Assembly: GCF_001039355.2 (NCBI RefSeq)
Contig: NW_019773859.1
Location: forward strand, 590,742 to 653,285
DNA length: 62,544 nucleotides
Origin: Lingula anatina
Taxonomy: Eukaryota > Brachiopoda > Lingulata > Lingulida > Lingulidae
Direction: 5' to 3'
Shown: positions 10,296 through 25,016 of the stretch, one piece after another
Numbering within the stretch: position 1 is the first letter of the stretch
Layout of the letters: every line of letters starts with the position of its first letter
Notes under the pieces: generated by a model
What the model was told of the DNA's origin: nothing
Database searches by the model: none
Seen by the model: the letters and a program-made list of their open reading frames with translations, nothing else
Translations under genes and position numbers: made by a program

Positions 10296-13200
10296 GTGAG
10301 TTTTTTTTGTATTATTACCTGTATGCTTAGATCATTTACTCATTTTGTATTGATTTAATTTCATATTTTCTCTTTCTTTGATTTATAATAATAATAAAAA
10401 TAGTTCAGATATTTTTTTATATTTAGAAATTTATGTGTTTGATATTCATAATATTAGATTGATTGTTTTGCCTTTCAAAATTTATTTTCATATAGCATAA
10501 TAATAATAATAATAGTCTGGGGGGCACAGTAGATAAAGGAAGAATATTTTATGCAAATTCAGTACCATATGATTTTTGTATTTTTAAAGATAATGTATTT
10601 AATACAAATGTTGAAATAAGATGTCTTTGCATGGGCTCCTGTTGTCAAATAAAGCATGAGAATAATTATGTAAGTAATTTGTTCAGGTAGCAAAATTAGA
10701 CAAGTGGAAAAATAATTATCACTGAATTTTTGTGTGGCTTTTCGTTGATTATTAGGAAAATATTGATGAAGTAGAGCCAGAAATAAGTGAAGTGCTGGTT
10801 GCTGATGATGAAGGAATATCACCAGGCAACGAAGCTGTTGTTTACTTAGATGAGTTGTCATGGAGACGGTATTTACCTCCACTGCCAAAGCATCTTGGTA
10901 TGCAATTAAAAATAAATAAATAAAATGTCTAGATTAAGAATTCTCTCTTTCAATCTTGTGCGCATTCTTACTGTAACAGCAATTTGCTGTTCTTAGTGTT
11001 GATTTGTTTACCTTTACACAATGTCATGCTGGCTGCATTGCTTTTAAATTTTCAAAATAAACATAAAAATGGGGTGAAATATTTCATAAAATTTTGAACA
11101 AATGATTCTCTTTAATTGACCTTGAATTTTTGCTTTATCGTGTTTTACTGTAATATTTTCTTTTCACAATTTTGGCTACATATTTTCATTTTATTCACAG
11201 GGTATGGAAAAGGATGGTTCCTTGTTAGTGACGTCTTGTTCTCCATGCCTGTCTGCATGTTTTGCCACATCATCAGCTTACCATACAGAGTAAGTTCTTT
11301 GAAATACTTACCTAATTTTTCATTTTTTTCATTTTTTTTTCTTTTTTTTTTGACAATTGATTGTAAGATAATTGGAAGTCGATTCTCAGATTTGATAAAA
11401 CTTAAGGCTTACCATGCAGGGTAAGTTCAATGAAATAGTCACATTTCTTATTTTACAAAAAAATTGCAAGAAAAAAAAACTGATTCCAAGACATTTGTAA
11501 TGTTAGATATAAGATACAAGAAATTTTGTTTGGATATTTGATTTGATAACGTTTTTTTGTAAATATGTTAAAAAATAAGTTGTTCCGGAAGAGACAAACG
11601 CATTTCCACTCGTCATCAGAGCTTTGTTCACATGACTGAGACTTGATCACATGACTGAGACTTGATCACATGACTGATTCATCAATGTGGGCTTGAAGAA
11701 TCATAATGCTAAGCATCACAGCGAAAAACATGTCTGTTTATAAATAATTGACTTTTTATTTGCAGGATATTTGGTGAAAATTAAATACTAATACACAATA
11801 AATGTCATCAACGCAGTTTGAAAAATCCAAGTCTTTGTTAAAGTCACTACTTTTTTTCCAGATAAATGGGTTATTGGAAATCTTACAAGATCCAGTGAAA
11901 AAGTTTTATCTTGTGCGGCACCTACCAACTCAGATTGTCAAAGAGTTGTTGTATGGCAGACGTTTCTTGTTCTGTTTTCATGAAGTCCTGGAAACTCTGG
12001 CTGTGATGGGGTTACTTTCCTTTGCTGAGAATAAAAAAATGAAAGAGAAGGATTGGGTAGGTTGTTTGATTTTCAGTAGACGAAAGTGTATTCAGAAGAT
12101 TTAATTTAGCTTCCCACCTTATCGAAATTATCGAAATTATTATTTATACAAAATAAATTATTATTTATACAAAAAAAAAAAATCATCTTTAGTCCACCAA
12201 TTCGCTTAAGAGTGGGTCATTTAAAGGGGTCATCTTAATTGGTCAATTTCTTTCCAGCAATTCACCTACATGTACAAGAAGGTCGGTCTCTTGGACACCA
12301 GGGAGTCGGCCCCAGGTTACAGTATGATCGAGACGGGGAGAGATTATCCAGTCAGAGAATACGAGTTCAAGAATTCTGAAGATATTGAGCAGTACTGGGT
12401 GGACCTCTTGCTCATATGTGGGGACACCCCGTTAGGTAATTTTATGATATATTTTGTATATATTTTATATTTTTTGAAATAGTCCTGATGTCCTTGTGGT
12501 AAGATTCATAAACTCGAACCCAACTCTGGTTTGCTGAAGTATAATATCATTGTTCTTAGAGCAGTATCTCATTAATTGTTTTCATAAATATAAAGAGCAT
12601 GAAAGTGCTAAGATCGAAAGGCAATGTCATGCTTTAATATGGTCAGAAGTTTTTTTTACTGCAAGCTTACCAAAATATTGAATTAAATCATATCACATAT
12701 AACATGTCTATGTTAACTTATTATAGTGAGGCAGTGATCAAATCTGCACCTTTTTGCAACTATTGTGCATTTTTTTCAGGGAAAGTATACCAGAAATTTC
12801 CAGAAGAAGTAACAAGGCCGCGTATCTATGACATGTTCAGGGGGCTGATTAAATCGGCAACTTTTGCAGTGCCTGGTAACGAGCCCGAGGAGGGAAAACC
12901 CATGGGGAATGTAAACGGGGCTGCTGGATTTGATGCTAGTTTGATGGCGTGAGTTTTCACATTAAATTTTATATAGTATCTAAAAGTAGCTTTTGAAAAT
13001 TAACTGAACAGATATGAATGATTTACTTAAAACAACTTATAATAATTATGATTATTAACTTCTTATTTCTACTGACAGATGCAAATAACCAGACAGATGA
13101 ATAGATAAGTGAATGAATGAATGAATGACTGAGGGAATATTGAATAATTTTAGATATTTAGAAATAAATGAGTAAATTAAACAAATGAATGAATAAATAG

Positions 13201-15527
13201 TGAGAAATTATTTTCTTCTTCTTTCCATTCTCTTGCCAGACATTTGAGGAAGAACTGGCAGTGGAAGGCAGGGGCTGAGAAACTGTACAGTCACTTAGAC
13301 CAAGATAAATTTCTGCTGCAACACTGGAAGAAAAGTAGTGACCAAAAATGTGAGTCTTAAGAACAGAAAGATTTGGTCTATGACTAAAAAAAAAATTGAT
13401 TTTTTAAAGTTACTAGCCCAGTTTAGCAAATAGCAAATTGAAAGATTTTCCTAGGCTACCTTTTTTGTAGATTTAATCTTGGAACTTGTTGATTTTGATT
13501 CAGAATTCTAGTTTTCTGAGACCTGCTGGAAAAAAAAAACAAAACAAAAAAATTATTATTGAGACTGAATTGTGAGAAGTATTATTCATATTTTTAGTGA
13601 AAAAGGGTCGTCTCCGTCGCTTGACCCAAAGAACAGAACTCGCAGAGGCCAGTAGTGGTGGAATGACGAGGCAGAAGTTTTTAGTCCTGTCTCCTACAGG
13701 GCAATCTTCAACACACAACACAGGTATTGGACTTATTTTACAGATATTTTAGTGGCTTACAATGTATAAAAGTAATTATTATAGTTTTCAATTATTTAGA
13801 CTGTAAGTCTAGTAACATGTACACATACATATATGATAGACAAAGTGAAAAACTTATAAAAGACAGATACAAATTTAGATTAGTAAACAGACATACAGCG
13901 GATATTTGTTACTTCTTTGCCAACTTATCATTTACATGTATTGTTTGTGAAATGCAGATGTAAAATACTCCATATAACTAGTAACTTCAAATACTCAGAC
14001 AGCCATTAATCTCAAATGGAAATTAATCTCCAGAAGGGGACTTTTATCTCAGGTATTAACTCAAACTAACGACCACTGCCTATTAGTAACTAAAATTCTT
14101 CACAAACTTACCCAGATTTCCCTCTCCAGTACTTCAGAGATATGCAACAAATATAACCTGTGTGTGTGTGACACTGTGTAATTTTTTTTTTTGTTTCTCT
14201 CTGTCAGCCCCCCAGGATCTGGCCCCTGGGTCCAAGGTTTACACTGTCCCGATAGAGGTCAAGAGCACCAAGGACATTAAACTGACCAAGGGCGGGAAGG
14301 GCATGAAAAGGAAAGGCTTGGCAAGGAAAGGTGGGGGACTATTTTCGTTATCTGTGTATTTCAAGGAAAGTGCCTATTTGCTTTAGTGCTGAAATTTTTA
14401 AAGATTTTTGCAAAAATTCTTTCAGATTTCATTTTGCTTAGATGTCTTTGAATTTTTTCTCTGAACTCCTTTGTAAATTGTCTGTATGTGTGATATCCTT
14501 GATGTCGTTCAAATATAAGTCTGGACTTAAAATATTTGTGAATAAATGATTGCTACATTTTCGAAGTGCTGAAGCCTTCATGACAAGTCCTAAGATATTT
14601 AGGAAATATCTCTGAGATAATAATGTATGTGTGTGTGTGTGTGTGAGGTAATTCTGTTGTTTTTCTAGGGGAAGGTCCAGAAGCCAAGAAAAAGAGGGAG
14701 GAAATTGAAAGCAGAAGGGTTAAAAGTAATATAATCTGTATACCTATTTTTGTGATATTTGCAGTGATTTCAATGCTTTATGTTTTCTTGGGATCTACAA
14801 ACGATCCTGTTAAATCTTTATGAACAACTCAAAATCAAGAAACGGGGAAACATAATGTTAGAATTTCAATTGGAAACTGAAAAGGTAACATAATATTTTG
14901 TGGAAAAAAAGCACTTCATTTTTGAAAAGTAAAGGGGAAAGTAAAATTTGTTGTTGGTTTTTAATAGTAAAGAGAAGAAGGAAGGAAAAGAAGATAGACG
15001 AAGCTGATGTTTTAGCTGCTCAAAGAATGAATCGCCTCAGAGTGCTGTGGACTGCACAGGAAGATAGTATGGTATGTTACAGAATTCAGTGTAGTCTTCT
15101 GATTATTGGGCACTTTGAGATTGATGATGACGATAACGGTAATGATGATCACTATAGTGATTTTAGTTCTGTTTTATTTATAAAACAAGTCATTACAGGG
15201 GAAATAAATTTTAAAGGTCGTAGTGTAAAAATCTTCATTTAAAAAATTTTGTAAGAATAAGTAAGCATTTAAATTTTGCATTCTCAAAATGAAAAATGAT
15301 TGATGTGTTTAAATCACAAGAAAGCAAATCGGTGAGAGCATGTTAGAAGCCATCTATTTCAGTAAAAACTGAGCCTAGCCATGTTATTTTGTGTTCACAA
15401 TTTCATTTTAGCTATTGTTGATGAAAGTAACATCGCTCTTTATGAATCCTCATCTTCCGAAGTTTATTCTTCCCTGGAGAGTGGTTCGAGACATCCTCCA
15501 TGAGCTGTCCCCTGTAAGATCATAATT

Positions 15528-15586
<59 letters not shown>

Positions 15587-16028
15587 TTATAATTTTACCA
15601 AAGTCTTTGATCTAGCACACATTCATTTATTCATTTATTGTTAATGTTTGCCATGACTAAAGCATTGTTTTTGTTGTTGTTTAATTTTGAATAAGGTCTG
15701 GTAAGCCATTTTGTATCTTCACTTTTTAAGCATGTTTTTTTAATTGCATAAATTTTGTATTAATATTTTCTGTTTGGTATTTACACAAAGTTTATAGAGT
15801 ATATTACCTTTCTACATAAAATTACATGATTTTTGCATAGTACAAAATGCATACTGTGACAGGTATAATTATATAACTAAAAATGTGTAAACTAATGTCT
15901 TGGCACTTTGTCTAGACCTCCCATGACAAGACCAGCAAAGCTTGTGCCAGAAGGGTGCTGTATATGATGAAGAACCCTCAGACCAAAAACAATGTCTCCA
16001 TCGTTCTAGGAGAGACTCTGCAAGATCA

Positions 16029-16065
<37 letters not shown>

Positions 16066-19000
16066 CAGATTTTATCCTAGCATTCTATACATCTTAGCCT
16101 TATTTGTGTATATAGCTAAAATCACAAGGCACATAAGTGAAAACACACCAAACTAGTTACTACTTTTCATAAGTATCTTGTTACCTATGAAAGGTTTTGA
16201 AGACTGGGTTCCCAAACCTAGATCGATCTAACAGAATAGATTCTTCTTTCACAAAATTTTCAGCGGCTTTGATGTCTGGCACACCTACTGAAACTGCTAA
16301 ACAATAATTAATTAATTACCCCCTAGCAGCTTCAGTAGGCGTGACAGACTTCTTAGCCGCATAAGTCGATTGCAATTTAGTGAGAATCCCCTCAGATATA
16401 GAGTGATCCACAGTTAGAACTGTAGGGTCTGGGAATGGTCCCTAAGTTGTGTGCCTAAATATTAATCTTTGTCTGTTTCAGGATCTGGTCAGAGAATTCA
16501 AAACCAAGAAGTATTTGCCAAAAGATATGGAAGCCAATGAGAAAGTTTTCAGAAAGCTTTTCTATAAACTCAAAGAAAAGTTTGAGTAAGTAAATTTTGA
16601 TTATTTTTGTCAAGAAAGAGAAGTATGTGTTACTTTGAGTGGTTGGTGAACTTAATTCTTTACTTTGTTGCAGGTTGCTGACTTTTGCTTGAGTGTTACA
16701 AATTTGTCACAGGCTAAAATTATTTTATAGTATCTGAAAACTAAAAATTTTAAATACTCACTTGTAGCAAAAAATAGAATGACTGAATTAATTTGGAAAA
16801 GTTCCCCCCCCCCAAAAAAAAATGGGTTGGGGCACTTTGATGTAGTTTCCATGCTGTTGGTATTATAACTTTTGTCACATTAAAGAAAATAATATAATAC
16901 CGTATATGATGTTGCCAGGTTTTTAACAGCAAAATGAGTGTCCGGTACCTGTTGGATTGGTCAGATCTCTGTCATATTACCTCAGAAGTCCAAAATAATA
17001 TTATATCCCCCTTCCCCTCCTCCTCCACCAGCACTATGTGATATCACACTGCTGAATGAGCCAGAACATTCACTTTCTAAAAACTGTGTTGCATTCATCC
17101 TAAAGCACCTCTTTTATGAATGAAATCGTAGGAGCATGTTTGGTCCAGAGGAATACGAGCTCCCTGCTACACTGGAGCAACTCCAGGCTAGACACACTGT
17201 GTGCAGTGTGGGGAAACTCCCTGGGAAATCAGTGCACCGAGATGCCACGTGTGTCAGAGACATCCAGGCCAGCGTACTGCATAACATAGTTCAGGTAAGT
17301 CAGGTGCCATTTTGCTTACAGGTACTATCATTCTTTTCTATGAGTTTATTTTGATAAAAGCTGAAAGCCCTCTGGATTTTTAAGGTCTGTGTGAGATGAA
17401 CTACTAAATTGGATTAAAAGCTATTTTATGAGGAATAATTTTTATTGGCACTGGTACAAAATTAAAGACTTTGACCTATCTACATACTTATATGATTTTT
17501 AATAGAATTAACGTAATTAGTACAAACGTAATTGTAAAATTTGAAATAATAAACTTTAAGGCTTTTAGCATGATCTGATGGTAGGAAGTCTATTTTAATA
17601 ACCTTCATGTATTTCTCTGTAGAAAGGTAGGGTGTCAGAACTCCCAGTACCCTGAAGATCTTATTTATATTTTAAAGTTTATATTAAAACTTGGTATTAT
17701 TTCTCAGAGTTCGTGTGGCACAGTGGATAAAATGGGGCGTCAATACATGATGTTCAGGGTGTACTCCCAGTATCCTGAAGATCTCCTCACCGAGGTATTT
17801 AACACCATGAGGAATGACCACATTATCAGCAAAAAGAAGGTAATTTGTATGAAAAATGTGGAACCTTCTATTTTTTTTTCACAAACTTTCAGTTTCATTT
17901 TTGCTTCAAGCTTTTAGTTCTATTTACCATTCAAATTTTTGGCTGCATTTTGATTTTTTTGCTGTGGCAACCCCAATACCGATAAAGGCAATCAAATGCA
18001 GCCTGATTTAAGTGTTGCAAGAATACCGTAATAGAAAATTGGAATAGGTTGCTCCTTCATCCTTCACATTGAGCAGTGCTGGGGTAATTTCAATGTACAT
18101 ATTTTTTGATTGGTCCACGAGAGATTAAATTGATTTTAGTAATTGAATTGACACTCTGGTCAGTTCTCAGTGTCAATCTCAATTTGTTAAAAAATTTGGA
18201 TTCACTTTATTTGGAATAGTATAATTTTAATTATGATATTTGAAAGTTGTGAATCGTAGACGAGAATAATAATGTATTGATAGAGTGTTAATATTGATCA
18301 ATGATATTTAATAATTTTAGAGAAAGAGCACTCATGAAATGCTGTCCTTTCTTGCTACAAAAACCTTCCATTTATCCCAAAGGTATGTACTATGTAATTG
18401 GTGCTTACAGATAAACAAACACTTTTGTTGATGCGTAGTTTATGCATTTCTAAGTCTTCTTTAGCAAATTTTAGAAATTAAAATTTTGTGTTTTGACAAG
18501 AAAAGTTTTTTTTAAATTGATACTTCAGAAGACTTTATAAAGAGCAACAAATGCCTCCATGCTGTACCATAATAAGATTCAAGAGGTAGAAGCTCTAATC
18601 TTTATTTTTGAAAGAAGAACATGACTCCAATGTCTTCCATATCTGTTTAATTGTTTTTAATTAAAAAATAAACAAAAAACTGATAATATTAAATGGAAAT
18701 CATAAGAGATTATTGTTTATTGTAATGTCAATTTTAAATCATTAAGATATTACATATGTCATTTGAAATATAAGTAATTTGTTAAGTATCAATTTCAGGT
18801 ATTCTCAGAAGTTCCAAGTGTTCTCATACCGTGCCACCATCTTTCCTGAGGCCAGTCACTATCTCTCCCTCTTGAATAAGGAAGTTGGTCATGACTTTAC
18901 TGCAGAGAATACAGGTGGTGGATGTGCAGCTTTTATCACCATGTTGGCACTTGACAAGGTATGCAGGCCTGTGGCATTTAAAAGGAAAAGGTCCCCTCTG

Positions 19001-22000
19001 TGTAAAATTTTATCTAGGTATACGAAAGTGTCATGATAAACGATCCAGTTTTTCAGAAAAAGAACCCCCTTTTGAAATTGCTGGCTACAGGCATATGTAT
19101 GGAAAATCAGTCCACACTTTTAGAATTGTTTGAATGAGAATCATCGGTGATAGGCCAAAGCCTCACAACTTAGTATAAAATCATGTGATAAAATTTGACA
19201 AGGTTTGGTATAAAATGGAATCAGAAATAATTTGGCAGATGTTCAAGTGCGGTGAGGCAATTAATAAAACTGACAGTATTTATCCACAGTTATTTTTTCT
19301 GGATGTTTTTGCTTATTAATTAGATCTGTATAATTAAAATCTGTTGCACAACAGCATGTATTTGCCATGTTTTGCATGTTACTTTTGCTTCCTAAGACCA
19401 AATTCCTGATGGATCCTCGCCTGTTTTCTAGTCTCTTACGACATCATGCATGCACAGTGCTTATAACATCATTTTAGGCTCTCTCCTATGATTTCCAGGG
19501 CAAACATGCACAATGAAATGAAATTATAAATTTCTTTACCATATCCACTTCTTAAACAGAATTCAGGTTTATATAATATGTATGTCTCCTTTTTTCTGTT
19601 AACATTAGGGATTATTGTAACATCCGGTCTGTGATGTTAACATGCTCTGGCTTAGTGCCAAATGGCAACCGCCAAAATGCCAGTAAAATGGAAGCCAGAC
19701 AGGGGTATTTTTGCGAGTGTGTTCTGTTACTGGCCATGTATATTGTTTCTGCTTTGTGAATCTTAGATAAAAAAATAGAAAAAATCAGAAATTAAAATAA
19801 ATAAATCCCAAAAAACAAACAAGCAAACAAAGAGGAAAAAAACAAATAAAATAAAATATAAGATAAAGTTATTAAATAGTTATCCAATGAAATGAGATAT
19901 TTGGCCTTATCCGCCACAAGAAATGCATTGTAAAATTAATGTTTCAGACCGACGATTTATTTCCATATACTATGAATTTATCTTGAAGAAGATCATATGA
20001 TTGTTTAAAAATGCGTTTTGGTTTATCCCTTGGCATGTTGACTTTATTTGAGTTAAATAAAAACTATTAGATGTGTTTTATGTTTGTGTTACTGGGAATC
20101 CACACTTGTTTCAAATTTATCTTTAAACCAATTTTCAGGCTTAATGATTATGACTATATGTTCAATGGGAAAAAAATGATCAAACTTTCAGATACATAAT
20201 TTTGGAATCAAAGAAAAAATTGTTTCTACAATAGCATTAATTTTGTAGATCCTTTACTCTGTAGAATAAAAACTATAGGCTAGCCTGCTTTTCAATTTTG
20301 TTTGCTAGGAATGTTCTAATTTTTTCAAAATATAACACAAAAATACAGTATCAGTAAATTTCATAATTAATTTTCCCCATAGATAAGATTCAGTCATTAC
20401 GGTATTTTTTTGTGAAATAAGCCCCTTTTGTCCATAGGGATGGTAGGCTAAAAGCTTCTAGTGCACATGTTCTCGCCAATTTGTGTGAAGAAGCATGGTC
20501 TGCTGCTCCAAAATAAAATTGATTTTATGAATGTTATACTCAATTTTCCTGTATGGTGTTAAAACAGGAAAACAGTATTATCTGCCACTTGTCATGAAAG
20601 CGCTTGCGTCTGATAAAATATGTCGCAAATGCAAAAGTATGTCAACTGCCTGTTTTCTTCTAGTATTCAATATTTATGAGATATGGAATTCAAAACAAGA
20701 AATGTTGTGATTAACACATTTACACAATACTGAAATGAAAGTCCTGTAAGGCTTATCTTACTCTTTTGATTAAATATTTACATTGGGTGAGATATTGACA
20801 GTGGATCTTTAGGGACTATTTTTTTCCTGTTTTCTTCCATGCCATGTAATTCAGTAACATGTATGGCCTTTTGTTACAGAAGTGGATCAACAAACACCAT
20901 CTGGTATTCATTGTAGAATGCAGACAGTCTGTGCTGTTTGCACAAAAACTGATTCATCTTTCAATTTTATTGGAGTGTTTATACTTCATTCATAAGTTAT
21001 TTGAGCAAAACAAACTGTTTGTTCTGCAGGCAACACCTGCTTTTGGCTTGCTTGGCAAAGTTTTATTTCACAAAATATATACATCATGATGTCAGTAATT
21101 GTTTTGTCACAGTTAGATTTCTTTAGGTGTAGCTTTTGAAACGAGAGACCTTTTTCACCTATTATTTTTATGATTATCAAAGCTATGTCCAGAAAGAGAC
21201 AAACCTGCCTTTGATAGACCAAGATGTCCTTGTTCTAGGACCATTGTTCAGACTGTTAGTAATTCAGTAGTTTGAAGCACAGTGAGAACTATCTGTCGAC
21301 CACCCTCTGCACAAAGCAATTTTATAAAAATTCATTGAATGGAGTAAATCTTTGCATGGGGAGATGGGCCCACTCATACTACTAAGTTACTTACAGATTA
21401 TTTAAAACATATGATCTTAAAAATGACCAGGAAATTAATTTTTTAATAATCAACTTTAATTATGTACAGACACAGATGTGTCTGTACATATTGCCANTTA
21501 TGTAATATGGCATCAGAATAGAAGAAAACACAATTTTGGGTGCTGCTGCCATGATGACCATTATGGGAAAACCATGTTACTTATGATTGCCAAACTTTCA
21601 AAAAAGAAATACAGGACTAAAATGCAGTCTGAGTTGGAAAAGCAGTCTAAGTGACTTCTTTTTCTGGAAGTTATACATTTTCAAAGTGTAAACTTGTCAC
21701 ATATTTTAATTACATTGGTATTACCTGTTGAGGATAATTAAAATTTGATGTTGAATTTGCAGTTTAACATAATGTATTTTTGCATCAGAATTGACAGTAG
21801 CCTATTTTGTGCATAGTTATTTCCTGTTTTTTGTCTGTACATTTGACAGCTTTGCTGCCTTGTTTTTCTGCAGCAGTTTAAGTCCTTTTGAACATAAAAT
21901 TGGAACTGTTCAATTCCCTCTGCCTATTTTTATGTACAGACACAGATGTGTCTGTACATATTGCCATCACCTGCGTCTGTCGTCGCCGATGCCGATGCCG

Positions 22001-24949
22001 ATGGCGATGCCGGCGCCGGCGCCGTGCACTTTCCTTGTAAACACGATAAGTGGAGGGCAGTTTTACTTTTTGGCTTTATATTTACAGAGCTGATGAATAT
22101 TCATAAAATGCAGGTCAAGTTCGAAAATCAGCATGATCGGGCCATTATTGTAGAAGTTATGCTGTTTTTTCACTTTCAGCATATATGCAACACTGTAAAC
22201 ACATTTCAAGGAAAACCGATAGGCCTGTTGTCGTGAAACTCACAGGAGTAATCAATCTTACTAAAACGCAGATCAAGTTCAAAAATCGGCATGATCGGGC
22301 CACTATTTTAGTAATTATGCTGTTTCTTCACTTTTCAGCATATATGCAACACTGTTAACACATTTCAAGGAAGACCGATAGACCTGTTGTCATGAAACTC
22401 ATAGGAGTAATCAATCTTACTAAAACGCAGGTCAAGTTCGAAAATCGGCATGATCGGGCCACCATTTNGCTTTTTGTCTGTACATTTGACAGCTTTGCTG
22501 CCTTGTTTTTTTCTTGTTTTCAGAAAAAAATATAAGGAAGATTTTACTGAATTTGGAACAAAAAAAGAAACTGATACTCTGTCTCAGTTCTCTCTGATGT
22601 GATTAGTTTTGACTGCATGGTATTAAGAGAATAAAAACAGAATTCATGACACTTTTGGAAATTTTAAAATAAGAATTGCTCCTTTGTTTTTGTTATAACT
22701 TATACAGTATTTTTTTTCTTTTTTTAGATCACTTATGATATAATAGTGCCTGACAGAGTGATTGACATAGAGAGGAAAAGGAGTGCAGGTGAAGAATCCC
22801 CCAACCAAAGTGACCAAGGAACCAGCGGACAAAAGGGTGAAGGTCAAGGCCAGTCAGAAGGCCAAGGTCATTCAGAAGGGGAAATGCAAGAAAGCCCATC
22901 TGATGGTCCCCAAGGAGCCAAAAGTAGTGTTGATTGTACTAAATCAATATCCTCTCAGCAAAAGAGCAGCGGAACTGTACTGGGTGAAGCAAAGAAAAAT
23001 TTGGGTCAAGGAGATGAGGTATGTGGGTCAGTGACCGTGGAACAGAGTCGAAAAGATGACAACATGCCCCAGACCTCAGGGGAAAAAGCAGTTGTCGAGG
23101 AGGTAGCATTAATGGAAGAAGTCTTAAAGCCTGATGAGCAGGAAAACTCAATTGGGAATGAAGAAAGAGATGTTGCAGTTGAGACCATGAAATCCCTGTC
23201 ATCAGGTCTCTCTTCTGATGTACCTATGGAGACAGATATTGGAGATATGGAAAGTCAGCTGCGTCGCACCCTTGCATTAGCAAAGGCAGTGAGATTTCAA
23301 GGACCTGTGGTGGATGACGATGAAGAAGATGATAATTTGGCAATGATGGATGATGATGATGATGATGATGACCCCGAGTATGTTCCAGAAGGCTCTTGGC
23401 AGCACAAAAAGACAGAGAAGGGAAAATCTAGTGCCAAGTTGCCAGCAAAGGGTCAGATGAATAAATCTGGGACAGGAGGAGAAAAGAAAATAGTAAAGAA
23501 ACGGAAAGAAAAGCTGACTCCCAAGGCCAAAGCTCAAAGGCGATGGGAATTTAAAATGAAAGAAAGAGAGAGCAAACCATCCCATAAAAAGAACACTGTG
23601 ATGATCAACATGGAGCAGTTGTTTTTTCATTCCCATATTCGGCCATTGAAACCAACAGATACCATTGTGCTGCGTTCTTGTGCCATTGTTACGAAATTAA
23701 AACTGTCCCACTTTGCCTCATCTCCATCTCTTTCAATCAACACTGAAGAAATTCTAAGCAAAGAAGTCATTAAATCAATCAGAAAGTCGCAGACCCGGCT
23801 GATTCCACAGAAGGTAGACTTTGAAAATTTTCTGGAGAAACTGGCTGAGAATCCAGATTTGTCGAAGCAGGATGTTGAAAATGCTGCCTCCATATACAGA
23901 GCTGTAGAAAACTGGAAGGAGCTTGGAATTACTTGGGTAGAGCTGCAGGTAGGATTTACTTTTAAAGTTGTGTACTAATAATAATAATAATAATAATAAA
24001 AATAAAAATAATAATAATAGTAATAATAATAAATTAAAAAAAAATTATTTATTCATGTACTACCCTGCGTTACAATCCCTCACAGATCATCCAACACTCC
24101 ATGGGCATATAGCCTGATGATGGTCTTGTGATAAGAGCCAAATGTACATGTAGCTGTCTTTAGAAAAGGTTGCTATGTAAGTGATTATCATGATGGTTAT
24201 CTTGGAACTTTGGACGATGTAATAGAAATATGAAACTTTTGAATATCTTTTCCAATACTTAAAATGGTAAATATGATTAGAAATGAAGAGAAAATAGTGA
24301 TAAAAGACACTACGTTAAGGATATGTTCCAAAAACTTTTACTACTGTCGTATTAATTGTAAAAGTGTTGCCTAGCCTGTTTTAAACAGATGATATCTGGT
24401 ACAGTTTTTTCTCACTCCATGTAAAATCCACTTTGACAGTGTAAATGTAACATTCAGAGGGATTGACACGATGTGTGCATTTTAGGAGCATGTAAAAACA
24501 TTTTGCCCTTCAAAACTGATGTACACAGACATGGTTCGTCAATAAGATATCGTCATTCTTTATCAAATCCGTGCATGCACTGTCATAACTTTGCTGATAG
24601 CTGACATAACTTTCGTTTTTCAATATCCTTCTGATTATCTTTGCCTTTTATTGGTAATCTCCATTAATTGGCATCTATTTTTCAAAAAAAAAAAAAATCT
24701 ATATAATTCCTTCTAATCTGAGTCTTTGATTTATGGCCGTGTGACTTAATTAGTACTAATATTTATTTTCATCCCAATTTTCTTTAGCAATTCTGAAAGT
24801 GTACCTGCTGTATAATCTGTATGATTACTTTGCCTGCAGTTTTATCTTATGATTTGCATAAAAGTAAATTGTGAGAAGTGGTAGATAGCCTTCCATCAAT
24901 AGATGGATTTTAATTTTTCAAAGATAAAAAGCTCATTTCAGGATGAAGA

Positions 24950-25016
<67 letters not shown>

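Larger units (their letters stand above)
19094..22727. other. GTF3C1 intron, repeat-rich, with assembly Ns
   Basis: No exon seen. It contains a 30-base near-palindrome twice (21461, 21931), a GC-rich hexamer block (21975-22030), a 159-base tandem repeat and single Ns at 21497 and 22468 flanked by sequence found elsewhere in the same intron. Order and copy number here are unreliable. Confidence 0.6.
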
